This document shows positions 44,656 through 55,396 of a stretch of 64,000 nucleotides of DNA, piece after piece. Positions within the stretch are counted from its first letter, which is position 1. The number at the start of each line of letters is the position of its first letter. Origin of the DNA: Mycoplasmatales bacterium (lineage in GTDB: Bacteria > Bacillota_I > Bacilli_A > Mycoplasmatales > Metamycoplasmataceae); assembly GCA_013215715.1 (NCBI GenBank), contig JABSQT010000003.1:140518-204517 (forward strand), written 5' to 3'. The notes beneath the pieces are model-generated. The model made no database searches. It was not told where the DNA came from and saw nothing but the letters and a program-made list of their open reading frames with translations. The position numbers and the translations under genes were made by a program.

Positions 44656-45554
44656 TATTTTAAAAATTCTTTTATGTCTTTAAATACGTTTTCTTTTTTT
44701 GTATCATTATGGATTTCATGACGTTGGCCCTTATAAAGTTTCAGAGTCACATTAGAATCAGCAAACTTTTGGAGTTTATTATAAAATTTTGTAACTCCTT
44801 TTGATTTCTTTCCAACTGGATCATCAGCACCAGAAATAATTAATATATCAATATTCGGTGTTTCAACCAATGTATGTTTCTTACAAGCGAGTTTCGCAGC
44901 GCCCATTAATGCTCTATAACCAGAAATAGAGAATTGTTCACCCCTTAACTTATCATTATAAAATTTATTATTTTCTTTATCATCATTACTTAATCATTCC
45001 ATTCCCGTTTTGGAATTTTTAGCAAATGCTTTATTAAATTTTTTAAAAGTAATATCAAATACTAATTTTGACTTTTCGTGATCTTTTTTAAATATCCTCA
45101 ATAATTTAAGAAACCCAAGGCCCAAAGATGTGTTGAGTTGAGTTTCTCAACCACTTCCAGATATTATTGCCTTATCAACCTTAATACCTTTTTGACTTAT
45201 TAGTGCCCTTGCTAAATAAGAACCTCATGAATGTCCATAAACCACAACAGGTAATTGGAATTTTTTATAATAGAAAGCATTGATTTCTTTTAAATCATTC
45301 ACCATGTCCTGTGCTGTTATGTTAACACCTACATGCCCAAGCATATCACCATCAGTTTCTCCATGTCCTCTATGATCATCAGCAACAACGACATAACCTA
45401 CATCGTTAAATACTTTTGCCAGTTCATCATATCTTTTACCATGTTCTAAAGAACCATGGATTAATTGAACCATCCCTCTAGGTTGGTCCACATCATCTCA
45501 TATATATGTTCTTATTTTTTTACCATCTCTCAATTTCAACATTCTTTTTTTCAT
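44655..45554 (-). CDS. alpha/beta hydrolase (monoglyceride lipase-like), 299 aa
   Basis: LIHGSLEHGKRY (oxyanion), YGHSWGS (nucleophile Ser), GADDPVG (Asp) and GQRHEIHND (His) complete the triad, the serine aminopeptidase S33/MGL type. Cleaves ester bonds in lipids such as monoacylglycerol or lysophospholipids; the true substrate is unknown. TATAAT ends 6 nt before the ATG. Coupled to the Dps-like gene. Confidence 0.85.
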
Positions 45555-45573
45555 ACTTAAATTATAAAGCAAT

Positions 45574-45603
45574 TAAAAAAAGAACCATAAGGTTCTTTTA
45601 TTA
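45574..45603 (-). terminator. terminator of yidC
   Basis: AGAACC/GGTTCT hairpin followed by seven U on the minus strand. Confidence 0.85.
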
Positions 45604-47352
45604 TTAAGTAGCTTTTACACGTTTTTGTTTATTACGTTTTGATTGCCATTTGATAATTTTATGATTTACTAAGTTCTGTGCAATTGTGAATAACCCACCA
45701 AAGATTCAGTAAACTTGTAATCCGGCAGAGAATATTAATGCCATAAACACAAATACTGCCATCATAATGTTTTGTGTTTTGTTTGCTTTTTTAAGAGCAG
45801 CTTTTTGATGAGCATTAATTCTATTTTTATCTCTACGTTTTGTAAGTAAACGAGGGATGTAAATTGATATACCTTGAACTGTTGCTGCAACAATCATTAA
45901 TGGTAGGTATTGAACTTCACCATGGAATAATTCTCTTCATGAAGTTTGTGAAAAGTGAATACCTAATCATGATGTTGATTTCAAGTGAGGGATACCACCA
46001 ATAATTTTTCACATAGCCAAGAATATAGGCATTGTTAAGAATACAGAACCTATTGAACCAAGAGGTGAAATACCTTCTTTTTTGAACATTTCAGACATCT
46101 CTTGTCTTTTTCTTTGTTCCATTTGTTTATTACCTTTATATTGTTCATACTTAGCTTCAATAGCGGCTTTTTTAGAAGATAATTCTTGTTGTTTAACTTG
46201 TTGTAATGTTGATTTAAATGTAAGCATGTAAGCAAATGTACGAATGATAATAACTGCAAATGCAATTGCAAGTAATGATTCTCATCCACTCATCATTGGG
46301 AAACCACCTACCAATGCAAGAACAAGTCTTGAAAGAGGATAAACGAACATCCCATAAAAAGGACCAAGTTTTCATGAAGTTTTTCAATTGTAGATTGCTC
46401 TTAAAGAATTTTTAGCATTTAATTTGAAAGCAAGCGCTGACGATGCTTTAACTTTGTTGTTGTCGGTTTGAGAAGTAAATTCTGTTGCTTTATCTAAAGA
46501 AGTTCACTTGTCATTAGTTGAAGCAACCACACCAGTTGTTGATTGCAATTTATTTAATTGTTCGATATATAGCTCAATTGCTTTAAATTCATCTGTATCT
46601 TTTTTGTAAGATGTACCTGTAGTTGTATTATTTAATAATTTATATGGTCCAGTAAATTTTCCATTTTCCATAAAAAGCGCTTGATAAAGAGTATCGAATG
46701 CAGCTGTTTCGAATGCAGCTTCAATTTTTTGTTCTTTATTTTTTCTTGCAACTGTTGGTAATTTTAAAGTTGGTTTGTTTTTCAGTTCTGTAAATGTTTT
46801 GTTTGATTTATTATATTCATAAACTTTAATAACAGACGTCTTAAACGTTTTGGTTAAACCGGCTTGATCAGCTGATTTACTTACTACCAATGGATTGCCT
46901 GAAGCATCTAATGCAACATTCCCGCCAAGAGTTTTTCCGTCTTTGATAATTCTAACTGCGTTATTTTCAGTTTTTCATGTAGCAAGATCTCCACCTTGCT
47001 TTTTAACAAAGTTGTGAACTTGCTTAAGATCTTTATCTTCTTTCAAGTAGTAGTTAACTTTTGCATCTTGCGTTAATTTACCTTTATTAATATTATATGT
47101 AACAACATGTGGTGTTATACGATCTTTTGATTCGTATAACTCCATACCTTGACCTGAGTAATTTGTTGTACCGATAACAAATGATTGAACACAACCTGTA
47201 AGAGATAGTGTAGCAAGTGCAACATATAAAAAGATTTTAAAGATTTTAAAAACTTTCTTCATCTTCTCTTTTGGTGTTTTAGCTTTTTCACTATTCCCGC
47301 CGTTTCGGAATCAATCATAATTTCCGCTTTTTTTCTTTGTATTATTTTTCAT
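45604..47352 (-). CDS. yidC: membrane protein insertase YidC, 582 aa
   Basis: The Oxa1 core is in the C-terminal half: YGMFVYPLSRLVLAL, a helix with FKSTLQQVKQQ, the long loop ending EMSEMFKKEGISP, then three helices ending LVNHKIIKW. N-terminal helix at 37-54 ends in LTGC, a plausible lipobox after 30 basic residues. Between lies about 270 residues of an extracellular domain, larger than in most Gram-positive YidC. Overlaps rnpA by 11 nt. Confidence 0.9.
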
Positions 47353-47671
47353 TCTTTAACCTTTCGAAAATTTGCATTATGGCTTTCTGTTGTTTTTCGA
47401 ATGATGCATTAATAAAGTTCTTCCTAACTATTAACACAACATCGTATTTTAAATCAAGAACTCTCATCTCTCTAATGATTGCTCTAGCTTTTCTTCTCAT
47501 CCTGTTACGGACAACTGCATTACCAAATTTTTTTGAAACTGATAGACCAACCCTAAGATGATCATCATTTTTTGCATAGTATAAAATAATTGAATTCGTA
47601 ACAAATTGTTTACGTTTTTTAATTATTGATTGGAACTCCCTGTTATGCTGAAGTCTGAACTGTTTTTTCAT
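47342..47671 (-). CDS. rnpA: ribonuclease P protein component, 109 aa
   Basis: The signature GNAVVRNRMRRKARAIIRE (RNR motif) is intact. Works with the RNase P RNA on tRNA 5' ends. The start overlaps the rpmH stop (TAATG) and its end overlaps yidC, the classic rpmH-rnpA-yidC order near oriC. Confidence 0.95.
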   Translation of the reverse strand: MKKQFRLQHNREFQSIIKKRKQFVTNSIILYYAKNDDHLRVGLSVSKKFGNAVVRNRMRRKARAIIREMRVLDLKYDVVLIVRKNFINASFEKQQKAIMQIFERLKNEK

Positions 47672-47814
47672 TATTTATCTGAAACTGTAAGTTGTTTTCT
47701 ACCTTTTGCTCTTCTTCTTTTAAGAACAAGTCTTCCACCTACAGAAGACATTCTGGCTCTAAAACCGTGTGTCTTAGCATGTTTACGTTTGTTTGGTTGG
47801 TAAGTTCTTTTCAT
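47671..47814 (-). CDS. rpmH: 50S ribosomal protein L34, copy 1
   Basis: 47 aa, [20 protein letters not shown] and a basic tail typical of L34. Joined to rnpA by TAATG. It differs from the second copy at 47999-48142 by one silent base (His CAC versus CAT), but the upstream sequences differ: here AGGAAATC, there GGAGCGGC. Confidence 0.95.
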   Translation of the reverse strand: MKRTYQPNKRKHAKTHGFRARMSSVGGRLVLKRRRAKGRKQLTVSDK

Positions 47815-47959
47815 GATTTCCTCCAATTTTTTTATTTTTTTACTTCTATATATTCTATATACAGTGTTTAAATTATACCTTAATATACTTTTTTATTTTG
47901 ATTAAAGTATATGAAAAACTGCTTTTCATTATTTTTATATTAATAACTAAAAAAGAACA

Positions 47960-47990
47960 AAAGAAAAAGTGTACAACGCACTTTTTACAA
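47960..47990 (-). terminator. terminator of rpmH copy 2
   Basis: AAAAAGTG/CACTTTTT hairpin followed by a U-rich tail on the minus strand; makes copy 2 a separate transcript. Confidence 0.75.
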
Positions 47991-47998
47991 AATTATTC

Positions 47999-48142
47999 TT
48001 ATTTATCTGAAACTGTAAGTTGTTTTCTACCTTTTGCTCTTCTTCTTTTAAGAACAAGTCTTCCACCTACAGAAGACATTCTGGCTCTAAAACCATGTGT
48101 CTTAGCATGTTTACGTTTGTTTGGTTGGTAAGTTCTTTTCAT
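47999..48142 (-). CDS. rpmH: 50S ribosomal protein L34, copy 2
   Basis: Encodes the same 47 residues as copy 1, 143 of 144 bases identical. It lies 184 nt upstream of copy 1 on the same strand, has its own ribosome site and terminator, and shares no flanking sequence with copy 1. Duplication is exactly the coding region. Confidence 0.93.
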   Translation of the reverse strand: MKRTYQPNKRKHAKTHGFRARMSSVGGRLVLKRRRAKGRKQLTVSDK

Positions 48143-48213
48143 TGCCGCTCCTTTTTAATGTTTTATTGGTTGCCATCGCTCATGTTATGTGAGTTAAGTA
48201 ATGAGATTATACA

Positions 48214-49191
48214 TTATTTTTCTAATTTTTTTCTAAATTCATATTCTGTTTTAATCATAACCTCTAAGGATTGTTCTGTTTTTCAATTTAGAGTATTCTT
48301 TGCATTAGAAACATCAGCAAGTAATTTTGCAGGATCTCCCGCTCTTCTACCCCCTAATTCACTTGGTATTTTAAATCCAAGTGTTTTATTTGCTGTTTCT
48401 AAAACTTCAAGCACAGAATACCCCGAACCTGAACCTAAATTAAAAATTCCAGATTCTTTATTTTTGATTGACCACTCAAGACCTTTTATGTGTGCAATTA
48501 CTAAATCATTGACATGAATAAAATCACGTACACATGAACCATCTTTTGTTGGATAGTCAGTACCCATAGCTATAAATTTTTCTCTAACACCAATAGCTGC
48601 TTCAATGACACTTGGTAGTAAATGTGTAAGGCCCTTACCTCTAATACCAATTTTTCCTGAATGATGTGTTCCTGCTACATTAAAATATCTAAAAATAACA
48701 TGATTAGCATCTGTCGCTTTTGTTCATCCTCTAATTAACGCTTCAGCAGCTAATTTAGATTCTCCATAAGGATTAACAGGTTCTTTAATATCCCCTTCTT
48801 TTATAGGAATTGTTTTTGGCTCTCCATATACTGCAGCAGTAGATGAAAAAACAATATTTTTGATTTTTGCATATTCTGCAGCCTCTAATAATTTTTCAAC
48901 TGAATAAACATTATTATTAAAATACATTAATGGTTTTTCAACAGACTCAGGAACAACGATATATCCCGCAAAATGCATAATCCCATCAATTTTTCCTTCT
49001 TTATTAAAAATATTTTTTATTTCTTCAACATCCCTTAAATCCACTTTATAAAATTTAGCTTTTGGGTGAATGTTTTTTTCATACCCTCTTGATAAGTTAT
49101 CAATCACAATAACTTCATACCCTTTTTCAATTAATGCATATACAGCATGCGAACCAATATATCCCGCTCCACCTGTAACAACTACTTTCAT
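48214..49191 (-). CDS. galE: UDP-glucose 4-epimerase, 325 aa
   Basis: NAD-binding GGAGYIGSH at residues 7-15, DNLSRG, FSSTAAVYGEP (Ser), NPYGESK (Tyr-x-x-x-Lys catalytic pair), RYFNVAGTHHSG and DGSCVRDFIHVNDL. Interconverts UDP-glucose and UDP-galactose for glycolipid or capsule sugars. The SD start GGAGG precedes the ATG. Confidence 0.92.
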
Positions 49192-49437
49192 AGTACCTCC
49201 GATTTATATTTGTATAAATATTATATAACTTTTATACATAACAAGAACCTAAATATCACCTCAATTAGTTTCTTTTGTTCTTTTTGTGTTATCAACATAT
49301 AATTTTGTGGAAAACCTCTAAAACTTAGTATTTATAAGGTTTTTATATGTGGATAACTATGTGTTTTTCTTTAAAAAAGATGTTATTTTAAGATTATTTA
49401 TCCACATAGTTTTTGGTAAGTAATACAATTTAGTTAT
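49192..49437. other. oriC: origin region with DnaA boxes
   Basis: Perfect TTATCCACA boxes at 49398-49406 (plus) and 49348-49356 (minus), and one-mismatch boxes TTATCAACA (49289-49297) and TTTTCCACA (49306-49314, minus). AT-rich surroundings. galE and dnaA diverge from it. The -10 TACAAT of dnaA is at 49424-49429. Confidence 0.8.
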
Positions 49438-50814
49438 ATGAAATCAGAAGCCAGGAAAATAAACAATAAATCAAACACGCAACTTTTAGTAGACTATTTA
49501 GAATCTGCAATTTCAGATGAAATGATTTTTAATTCTTTTATTAAAGAAATTAACATCATCGAAGACTATAAAGGTATCGTCGTTATAGAAACACCATCGG
49601 AACCAGTTAGATTAATTTTAGAAAGAGATTATAGTCAGATGTTCCAAACAGCTGTTAAAGAGGTTTTAGAGAGGAATGTTGATGTTAAATTGGTTCTTAA
49701 AGGAACTTATATTAGTCAAATTGAATTAGATTCTAACCCAACTGCACAAACCTCAAAAAAAACACCTTTAACAATCATCGCTGAATCTAATATTATTGAA
49801 AAATATAATTTTAATAATTATGTTAGTTGTAAATTCAATAAAAAAGCTTTAAGAGGTGCAAGAGCAATTATTGATGAACAAGGAATCTTTTCTCCTTTAT
49901 TTATATATTCTTCATCAGGTTTGGGAAAAACACATTTATTACATGCCATTGGAAATGAGGTTATTAAAAAAGGTAAAACAGCTTTATTTATAAACCCAGA
50001 TAGATTAACTTATAAATTAACCGAGGCAATGAAACAAAGTCAAGATCAAGTTAATAAAGTTATTGATGATATCACATCATTTGATTACATAATGTTTGAT
50101 GATATACAAAATCTAGGAAGTAGAACGAAAACACTTTCTGTTTTATTCAACATTATTAATTTTGCTTTAGAAAAAGGAATACAAATTATTTTCGCCGCTG
50201 ATAAAACACCAAATGAATTAGGTGGATTTGAAGATAGGTTTATAACAAGGTTTGAAAAAGGATTAACTTTAGAAATCGAAACACCTAATATAAATGATTT
50301 AATTGCAATATTAAGACAAAAATTAGATTTAGAAGGTTTAAATTCTTCAGAATGAGAAGAACAAGCATTATCTTTCATAGCAAGGAATTACTCGAATTCA
50401 ATAAGGTCTGTAGAAGGGGCTGTTAAAAGAGTTAAATTCTTCACGATGGATAATCAATCGATTAAATATACCCATGCTGTTGTTTCTAAAATATTTGATC
50501 AACTTAAAATCAATAAAGAGGAATTAACACCAGAAAGGATCGTTTCCACAGTATCGCATTATTACAAAATACCGAAAGCTGATATTTATGGTAAAACAAG
50601 AAAGCAAAACGTAGTTCAAGCAAGACATATCGCGATGTGATTAGTTAGGTCTATAAAACAACTTTCCTTTGCGCAAATAGGTGAAATTTTTGGTGGTAGA
50701 GATCATTCAACAACTATGTCTGCGATAAATAAAATAGAAACATCAATGAGAATTAATTCAGCCGTTAAAATGGCTATCAAACAAATAGAATCAAAAATTA
50801 CAAAAGTTAGTTAA
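49438..50814 (+). CDS. dnaA: chromosomal replication initiator DnaA, 458 aa
   Basis: AAA+ domain with Walker A SSGLGKTHLL, Walker B FDDIQNLGS, sensor regions, and the C-terminal DNA-binding signature FGGRDHSTTMSAINKI. Melts oriC and loads the helicase. The ATG lies 8 nt after TACAAT, without SD, so the message is leaderless. UGA Trp at 50353 splits it under the standard code. Confidence 0.96.
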
Positions 50815-50939
50815 ACACAAATTACCCACATAATTACAATTTGATATTAAGTGGTTATAGAAAGGGTTTCAAGGGTTTTCCCCTAAATCAACACAACTAA
50901 TAATAATAATTAAACAAAAACTAACTAAGGAGATTAACA
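50815..50939 (+). other. dnaA-dnaN gap
   Basis: Contains TTACCCACA (50821-50829), one mismatch from the DnaA box, so the origin may continue here. Ends with AAGGAGA before dnaN. Confidence 0.45.
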
Positions 50940-52040
50940 ATGAATATTAAAATAGAAAAATCATTATTTGAAAAACATTTAAAAAATATAACAAAAGCAT
51001 TATCAAACAATCCTGCATTAACATCATTAAGTGGAATACTATTTGAAGTAAAAAACGATAAGATAGAATTATTAGCTTCAGATGGTGTACTTTCTATCAA
51101 AGAAACAATACTAAAAAATGATGACGTAACAATTATCCAAGAAGGTAAGAGTTTAATACCAGGTAAAATGTTTATAGAAATAATTAAAAAACAATCTAAA
51201 GAAATTGAACTAGTAACAAATGGAAATACTTTGAATATTTATTCAGCAGGATCAAGTTTTAAATTAAATTTAATGGATCCAGAGGATTATCCTATGATTG
51301 ATTTTGATTTAGTGGGAAGTGAATTAATTTTAGATTCAGTAGAGTTTAAAAAAACAATTAAAGATGTTGCATTCGCAGCTGCAGAGAACAACAGAAGGAT
51401 TATTCTCAATGGTATTAATATAATAGCTAAAGAAGGGCATTTGAGAATTTCAGCAACGGATTCATATCGTTTAGCAACATCAAGAATGAATACTGCATCG
51501 ATAAACAATTTCAATATAACAATTCTCGCTAAAAATATTAAGGATTTTATTCCCGCTTCAATTAAAGGTGAGGTTAAAATTAAAGTTGATGATTCTAAAA
51601 TTAATATAGAACACGATTCTTCAATTATTCAATCAAGATTAATAGATGGAATTTATCCTGAATTATCAAGGTTAATTCCAAAAGAATATAATTATAAATT
51701 AGAAATTGATTCTAAAGAATTAAGTAATTTAATCGATAAGGCAATTGTTGTTTCATCAGGGGATGCTAAAACTGTTAAATTAGAAATTAAAGAAGGGAAA
51801 CTACAAATCGAATCAAAACAAGAAGAAGTTGGTAATTCACATGTTGAAACCGAAAATTTTAAATGAGAAGGTAACACAATGTTTTCGATAGCGTTTGATT
51901 CTAAATTTATGAAAGAAGCATTAAGAACATTTAAAGATGATGTGGTAATAAGATTTATTGGTGAACTCAAACCTTTTGTAATTATGGGGGAATCTAATAA
52001 AGCATTAGTTCAATTAGTTCTACCACATAGAGGATATTAA
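50940..52040 (+). CDS. dnaN: DNA polymerase III beta clamp, 366 aa
   Basis: Sliding clamp; the three-domain beta-clamp pattern is present, with DSYRLATSR near residue 180 and the C-terminal ALVQLVLPHRGY where the family ends in 'ymlmPvr'. Follows dnaA as in most bacteria. UGA Trp near residue 310. Confidence 0.95.
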
Positions 52041-52051
52041 GGGGGTGTCGG

Positions 52052-52270
52052 ATGAAAATAGAGATAATTGGTGAATACATTAAACTTGGACAATTACTTA
52101 AAAAATTAAGGTTCATACATTCAGGTGGAGCTGCTAAAATTTTTATAGAAAGAAACAAAATAACCATCAATGGTAAAGAACCTGAAGGTCGAGGTTCTAA
52201 ATTAAGACCAGGTGATACACTTTGAATTAACGATCAAGTTTATTTAATTAAACTTAAAAAAGAGGATTAA
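52052..52270 (+). CDS. S4-domain RNA-binding protein (YaaA/RlbA), 72 aa
   Basis: IKLGQLLKKLRFIHSGGAAKIFIERNKITINGKEPEGRGSKLRPGD is the S4 fold found just after dnaN in Firmicutes; it is thought to act in ribosome assembly or translation. Starts 11 nt after dnaN behind GGGGGT. Confidence 0.88.
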
Positions 52271-52282
52271 AAATAAAAAAAA

Positions 52283-52326
52283 GAGGATTATTATCTGCTA
52301 TTAGTGATAATAGTTCATTTTTATTA
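52283..52326 (+). terminator. terminator after dnaA-dnaN-S4
   Basis: TATTATC/GATAATA hairpin then T-rich tail on the plus strand. Confidence 0.6.
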
Positions 52327-52401
52327 CTAATTTTCAAGCCTTGTTAAAAACAATGGTAGAATACTATGGTTAAACTAATAAAATTAAGGAGGCTTCTTAA
52401 A

Positions 52402-53100
52402 ATGGCTACTAAAAAAGAAATGAAATCATCAAGTAATTCTTCTATGCAAAGAGATAAATGATGAAAATGAGCGATTTATGCATCAATTGCATGAGTGATA
52501 GGGGTTGTATTATTCATATTATCAGGTTCAATCACTTCGTTCGGAGGACACACAGCTAATGTAATAGCTAGAATTATCGCTATTACCGGTGGGGTTGTTT
52601 GTTTAATTGCGTGAATTATTGTAATAATATTTGGTATTTTTACAATTGTTTATTCATTAACGTTTTCAAACGCAACTGATAAAATTGTTGGAATTATTAC
52701 AGGTATTTTATGCATCTTATTCCCAATCGTTGGTATCATAATGGCTTGAATTCTTTATTATTCAAAAGCTGGAGTGAAAGTTGGAGATAAATCTTCGAAA
52801 GATTCGTGATGAAAATGAGCGGTTTATGCAACTATTGTTTGGGTAATTGGTCTTGCTCTGATGATTGTAGCAGGAATTATTGATGTAAGAGTTGCTACAC
52901 CAATCATGTACAATTTTGGTGCAATTATGTTGTTTGTTGCATGAATTGTTGTAATAATATTTGGTATTTTTACAATATTCTATTCAATAACACTTAAAGA
53001 CAATGATAAAATTTTTGGAATTGTCACAGGTATTTTATGTATCTTATTCCCAATCGTTGGTATCATAATGGCTTGAATTCTTTACTATACAAAGAAATAA
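52402..53100 (+). CDS. tandemly duplicated membrane protein, 232 aa
   Basis: Two near-identical halves, each beginning WWKWAxYAxIxWVIG and ending GILCILFPIVGIIMAWILYY, with three helices each. DNA identity between halves is very high over long stretches, so the duplication is recent or maintained by conversion. Family not recognised. Start after AAGGAGG. Confidence 0.8.
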
Positions 53101-53107
53101 TGCATAA

Positions 53108-53140
53108 TAAAAAATAAGATTTTGTCTTATTTTTTTATAA
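53108..53140 (+). terminator. terminator of the duplicated membrane gene
   Basis: AAATAAGA/TCTTATTT hairpin followed by seven T. Confidence 0.8.
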
Positions 53141-53188
53141 CCCTTTTTTAAAAATGATAATGTTATAATGAATAAGGAGGTATGAAAA

Positions 53189-54637
53189 ATGGAATCGAGA
53201 GCATACATTAACGGGGAATTTATTAACGGAAAAAAAAGATATTCAATAATTTCACCGCTTAACTTAGAAGAGTATGGAAGCGCTGTTGCGCTTACAAAAA
53301 AAGAAATTGATAAAGCGTTTGATGCTGCAAGACAATCTCAAAAACTTTGAGGAAAACTTTCAAGAGAAGAAAGGATTGAATATATTGATGAATTTTCTAA
53401 AAAACTTTCAGAAAACAGGGAAAAAATTGCTAAAGTTATGTTGCATGAAATCGGTAAATCCATTGATGATTCAATTGCAGAAATAAATAGAACGATTGAA
53501 TTGATTTCAGAAACTATATATTCATACCATAATTTATTGATCGAACATGTTTCAGGTAGTTCTATTGGAGCTAAAGATAAAATGATCACAATAATCAGAG
53601 AACCACTTGGAGTTGTTTTGGCTATCTCACCATTCAACTACCCTGTAAATCTTTCGCTTGCAAAAATTATTCCCGCATTAATTTCAGGGAATACGGTTGT
53701 ATTTAAACCGGCGACGAATGGATCTTTAACCGCTTATTTAATTGCTCAACTTTTTGATGAAATTGAATTACCTGCAGGTGTATTTAATTTAGTGACAGGT
53801 AGAGGCAGTGAAATTGGTGATTATTTAACAATGCACAAAGAACCTAATGCGATAACTTATACGGGTTCAACTAGGATCGGGTTGGCTATTTCTAAAAATT
53901 CTATGTTGCAAAATGTAATTTTAGAAATGGGTGGTAAGGATGCTGCACTTGTATTAGAGGATACAGATATCCCAGAAACTGTTGCAAGTATAGTTAAAGG
54001 AGCTTTTTCTTTTTCAGGGCAAAGATGCACAGCTATAAAAAGAGTGTATGTTCCTAGAGATATTAAGGAAGAATTCGAAAAAGAAATCAAGCTTATAACA
54101 GAGCAAATTACAGTAGGTAACCCAAAGCTAGGTAAAGTGGTTGTAGGTCCTTTAATTGACCTAAAAACAGCTAAATATCAAAAGAGATTGATTAATGATG
54201 CTACTTCAAAAGGGGCAAAGATACTTGTTGGGGGTGAGGTTAGTGAAAATTTAGTTCAACCAACGGTACTTGTAGATATTACTTCAGAAATGGCTATTTC
54301 AAAGGAAGAACAATTTGGCCCAATACTGCCTATAATTTATTACACTTCATTAGATAAAGCGATTAAAGATGTGAATGATTCTGAATATGGATTACAAGCT
54401 TCAATTTATACAAAGGATTATGAAATGGCACTTAAAATTTCAGAAGACATCGAAGTGGGTTCTGTTAATATAAATTGTCCTCCTTCTAGAGGACCTGATC
54501 AATTACCTTTTACAGGTGTTAAACATTCTGGATTTGGAGTTCAAGGTATAAAATATTCTATTGAATCAATGACAAGACCGAAAAATTTAGTTATATTTAA
54601 AAAGAAAAATACTTCACTTTTTAAAAAGAAAAAATAA
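53189..54637 (+). CDS. gapN: NADP-dependent glyceraldehyde-3-phosphate dehydrogenase (GapN), 482 aa
   Basis: Aldehyde dehydrogenase fold: catalytic Glu in LEMGGKD (near 246) and catalytic Cys280 in SGQRCTA. The C-terminal RGPDQLPFTGVKHSGFG matches GapN rather than general ALDH. Oxidises glyceraldehyde 3-phosphate straight to 3-phosphoglycerate, making NADPH. Start set by GGAGG 8 nt upstream. Confidence 0.92.
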
Positions 54638-54658
54638 AGCATTTGCTTTATTTTCATT
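54631..54658 (+). terminator. terminator of gapN
   Basis: AAAATAAAGC/GCTTTATTTT hairpin with T-rich tail. Confidence 0.8.
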
Positions 54659-54694
54659 AATCGTAAATAATATCTTTTAATATATAATTTATTC

Positions 54695-55165
54695 ATGAAA
54701 ATAATAACTTCAAAAACTTTTGAAAAATTTATTAAAACTCAAATACTCGTTGTAAATTTATTTTTGTTATCTTCATTAATTATAACCTCAATAATTATTG
54801 GAGCCATTCCACAAATACCTGTATGAGTACTAATAATTACAATTCCAATATGTTTAATTTCGATGATTTTATTTTATATAAAGTCATATTCTTATGTGCA
54901 TAAAAAGTGAATTTTTTGCCACAAACACAAAGGTGGTTTTGAATTCTCTAAAAAGAAAAATATAAAATATGTTTACTTTGGATTTTTTTTATTAATACCG
55001 ATATTTAACTGAATACCAATACTTTTAATTGGGAGGTATGAAAATAAAAAGTTAACTAAGAAAATGATTGTTTGTAATGAAGAACACTTAAAAACAAAGA
55101 GTTCACAATTAGAACAAGAGTCCACGATTGAAAAAACAAGTGAATGATTTAATGATGAATTTTAG
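54695..55165 (+). CDS. unknown membrane protein, 156 aa
   Basis: Three hydrophobic helices (about 18-38, 43-62 and 93-113) and a hydrophilic tail of 40 residues; a C-H-K-H-K-G stretch lies between helices 2 and 3. Leaderless: TATAAT ends 6 nt before the ATG. UGA Trp repeatedly. A gap of 231 nt follows, with an imperfect hairpin at 55226-55260 and a TATAAT at about 55294. Confidence 0.65.
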
Positions 55166-55396
55166 AAAAGTGATATGCTTTTTTATTTTTTTATTTATTT
55201 TTTCAATTGTTTTTAAGTCCTTATTTATATATAAATACTTTTTGAAAGTTACTTTTTCAAAAAAATTTTTTAAAATTCAATGGAAAATTCTACATATAAT
55301 ATATAGGAGTAAAAACGAACAAATTTGATTTTTTTTATCTATTTTTTCGTAAATACAAAAATAACAATAAATTATAAATACTATTAAGGGGTAAAA

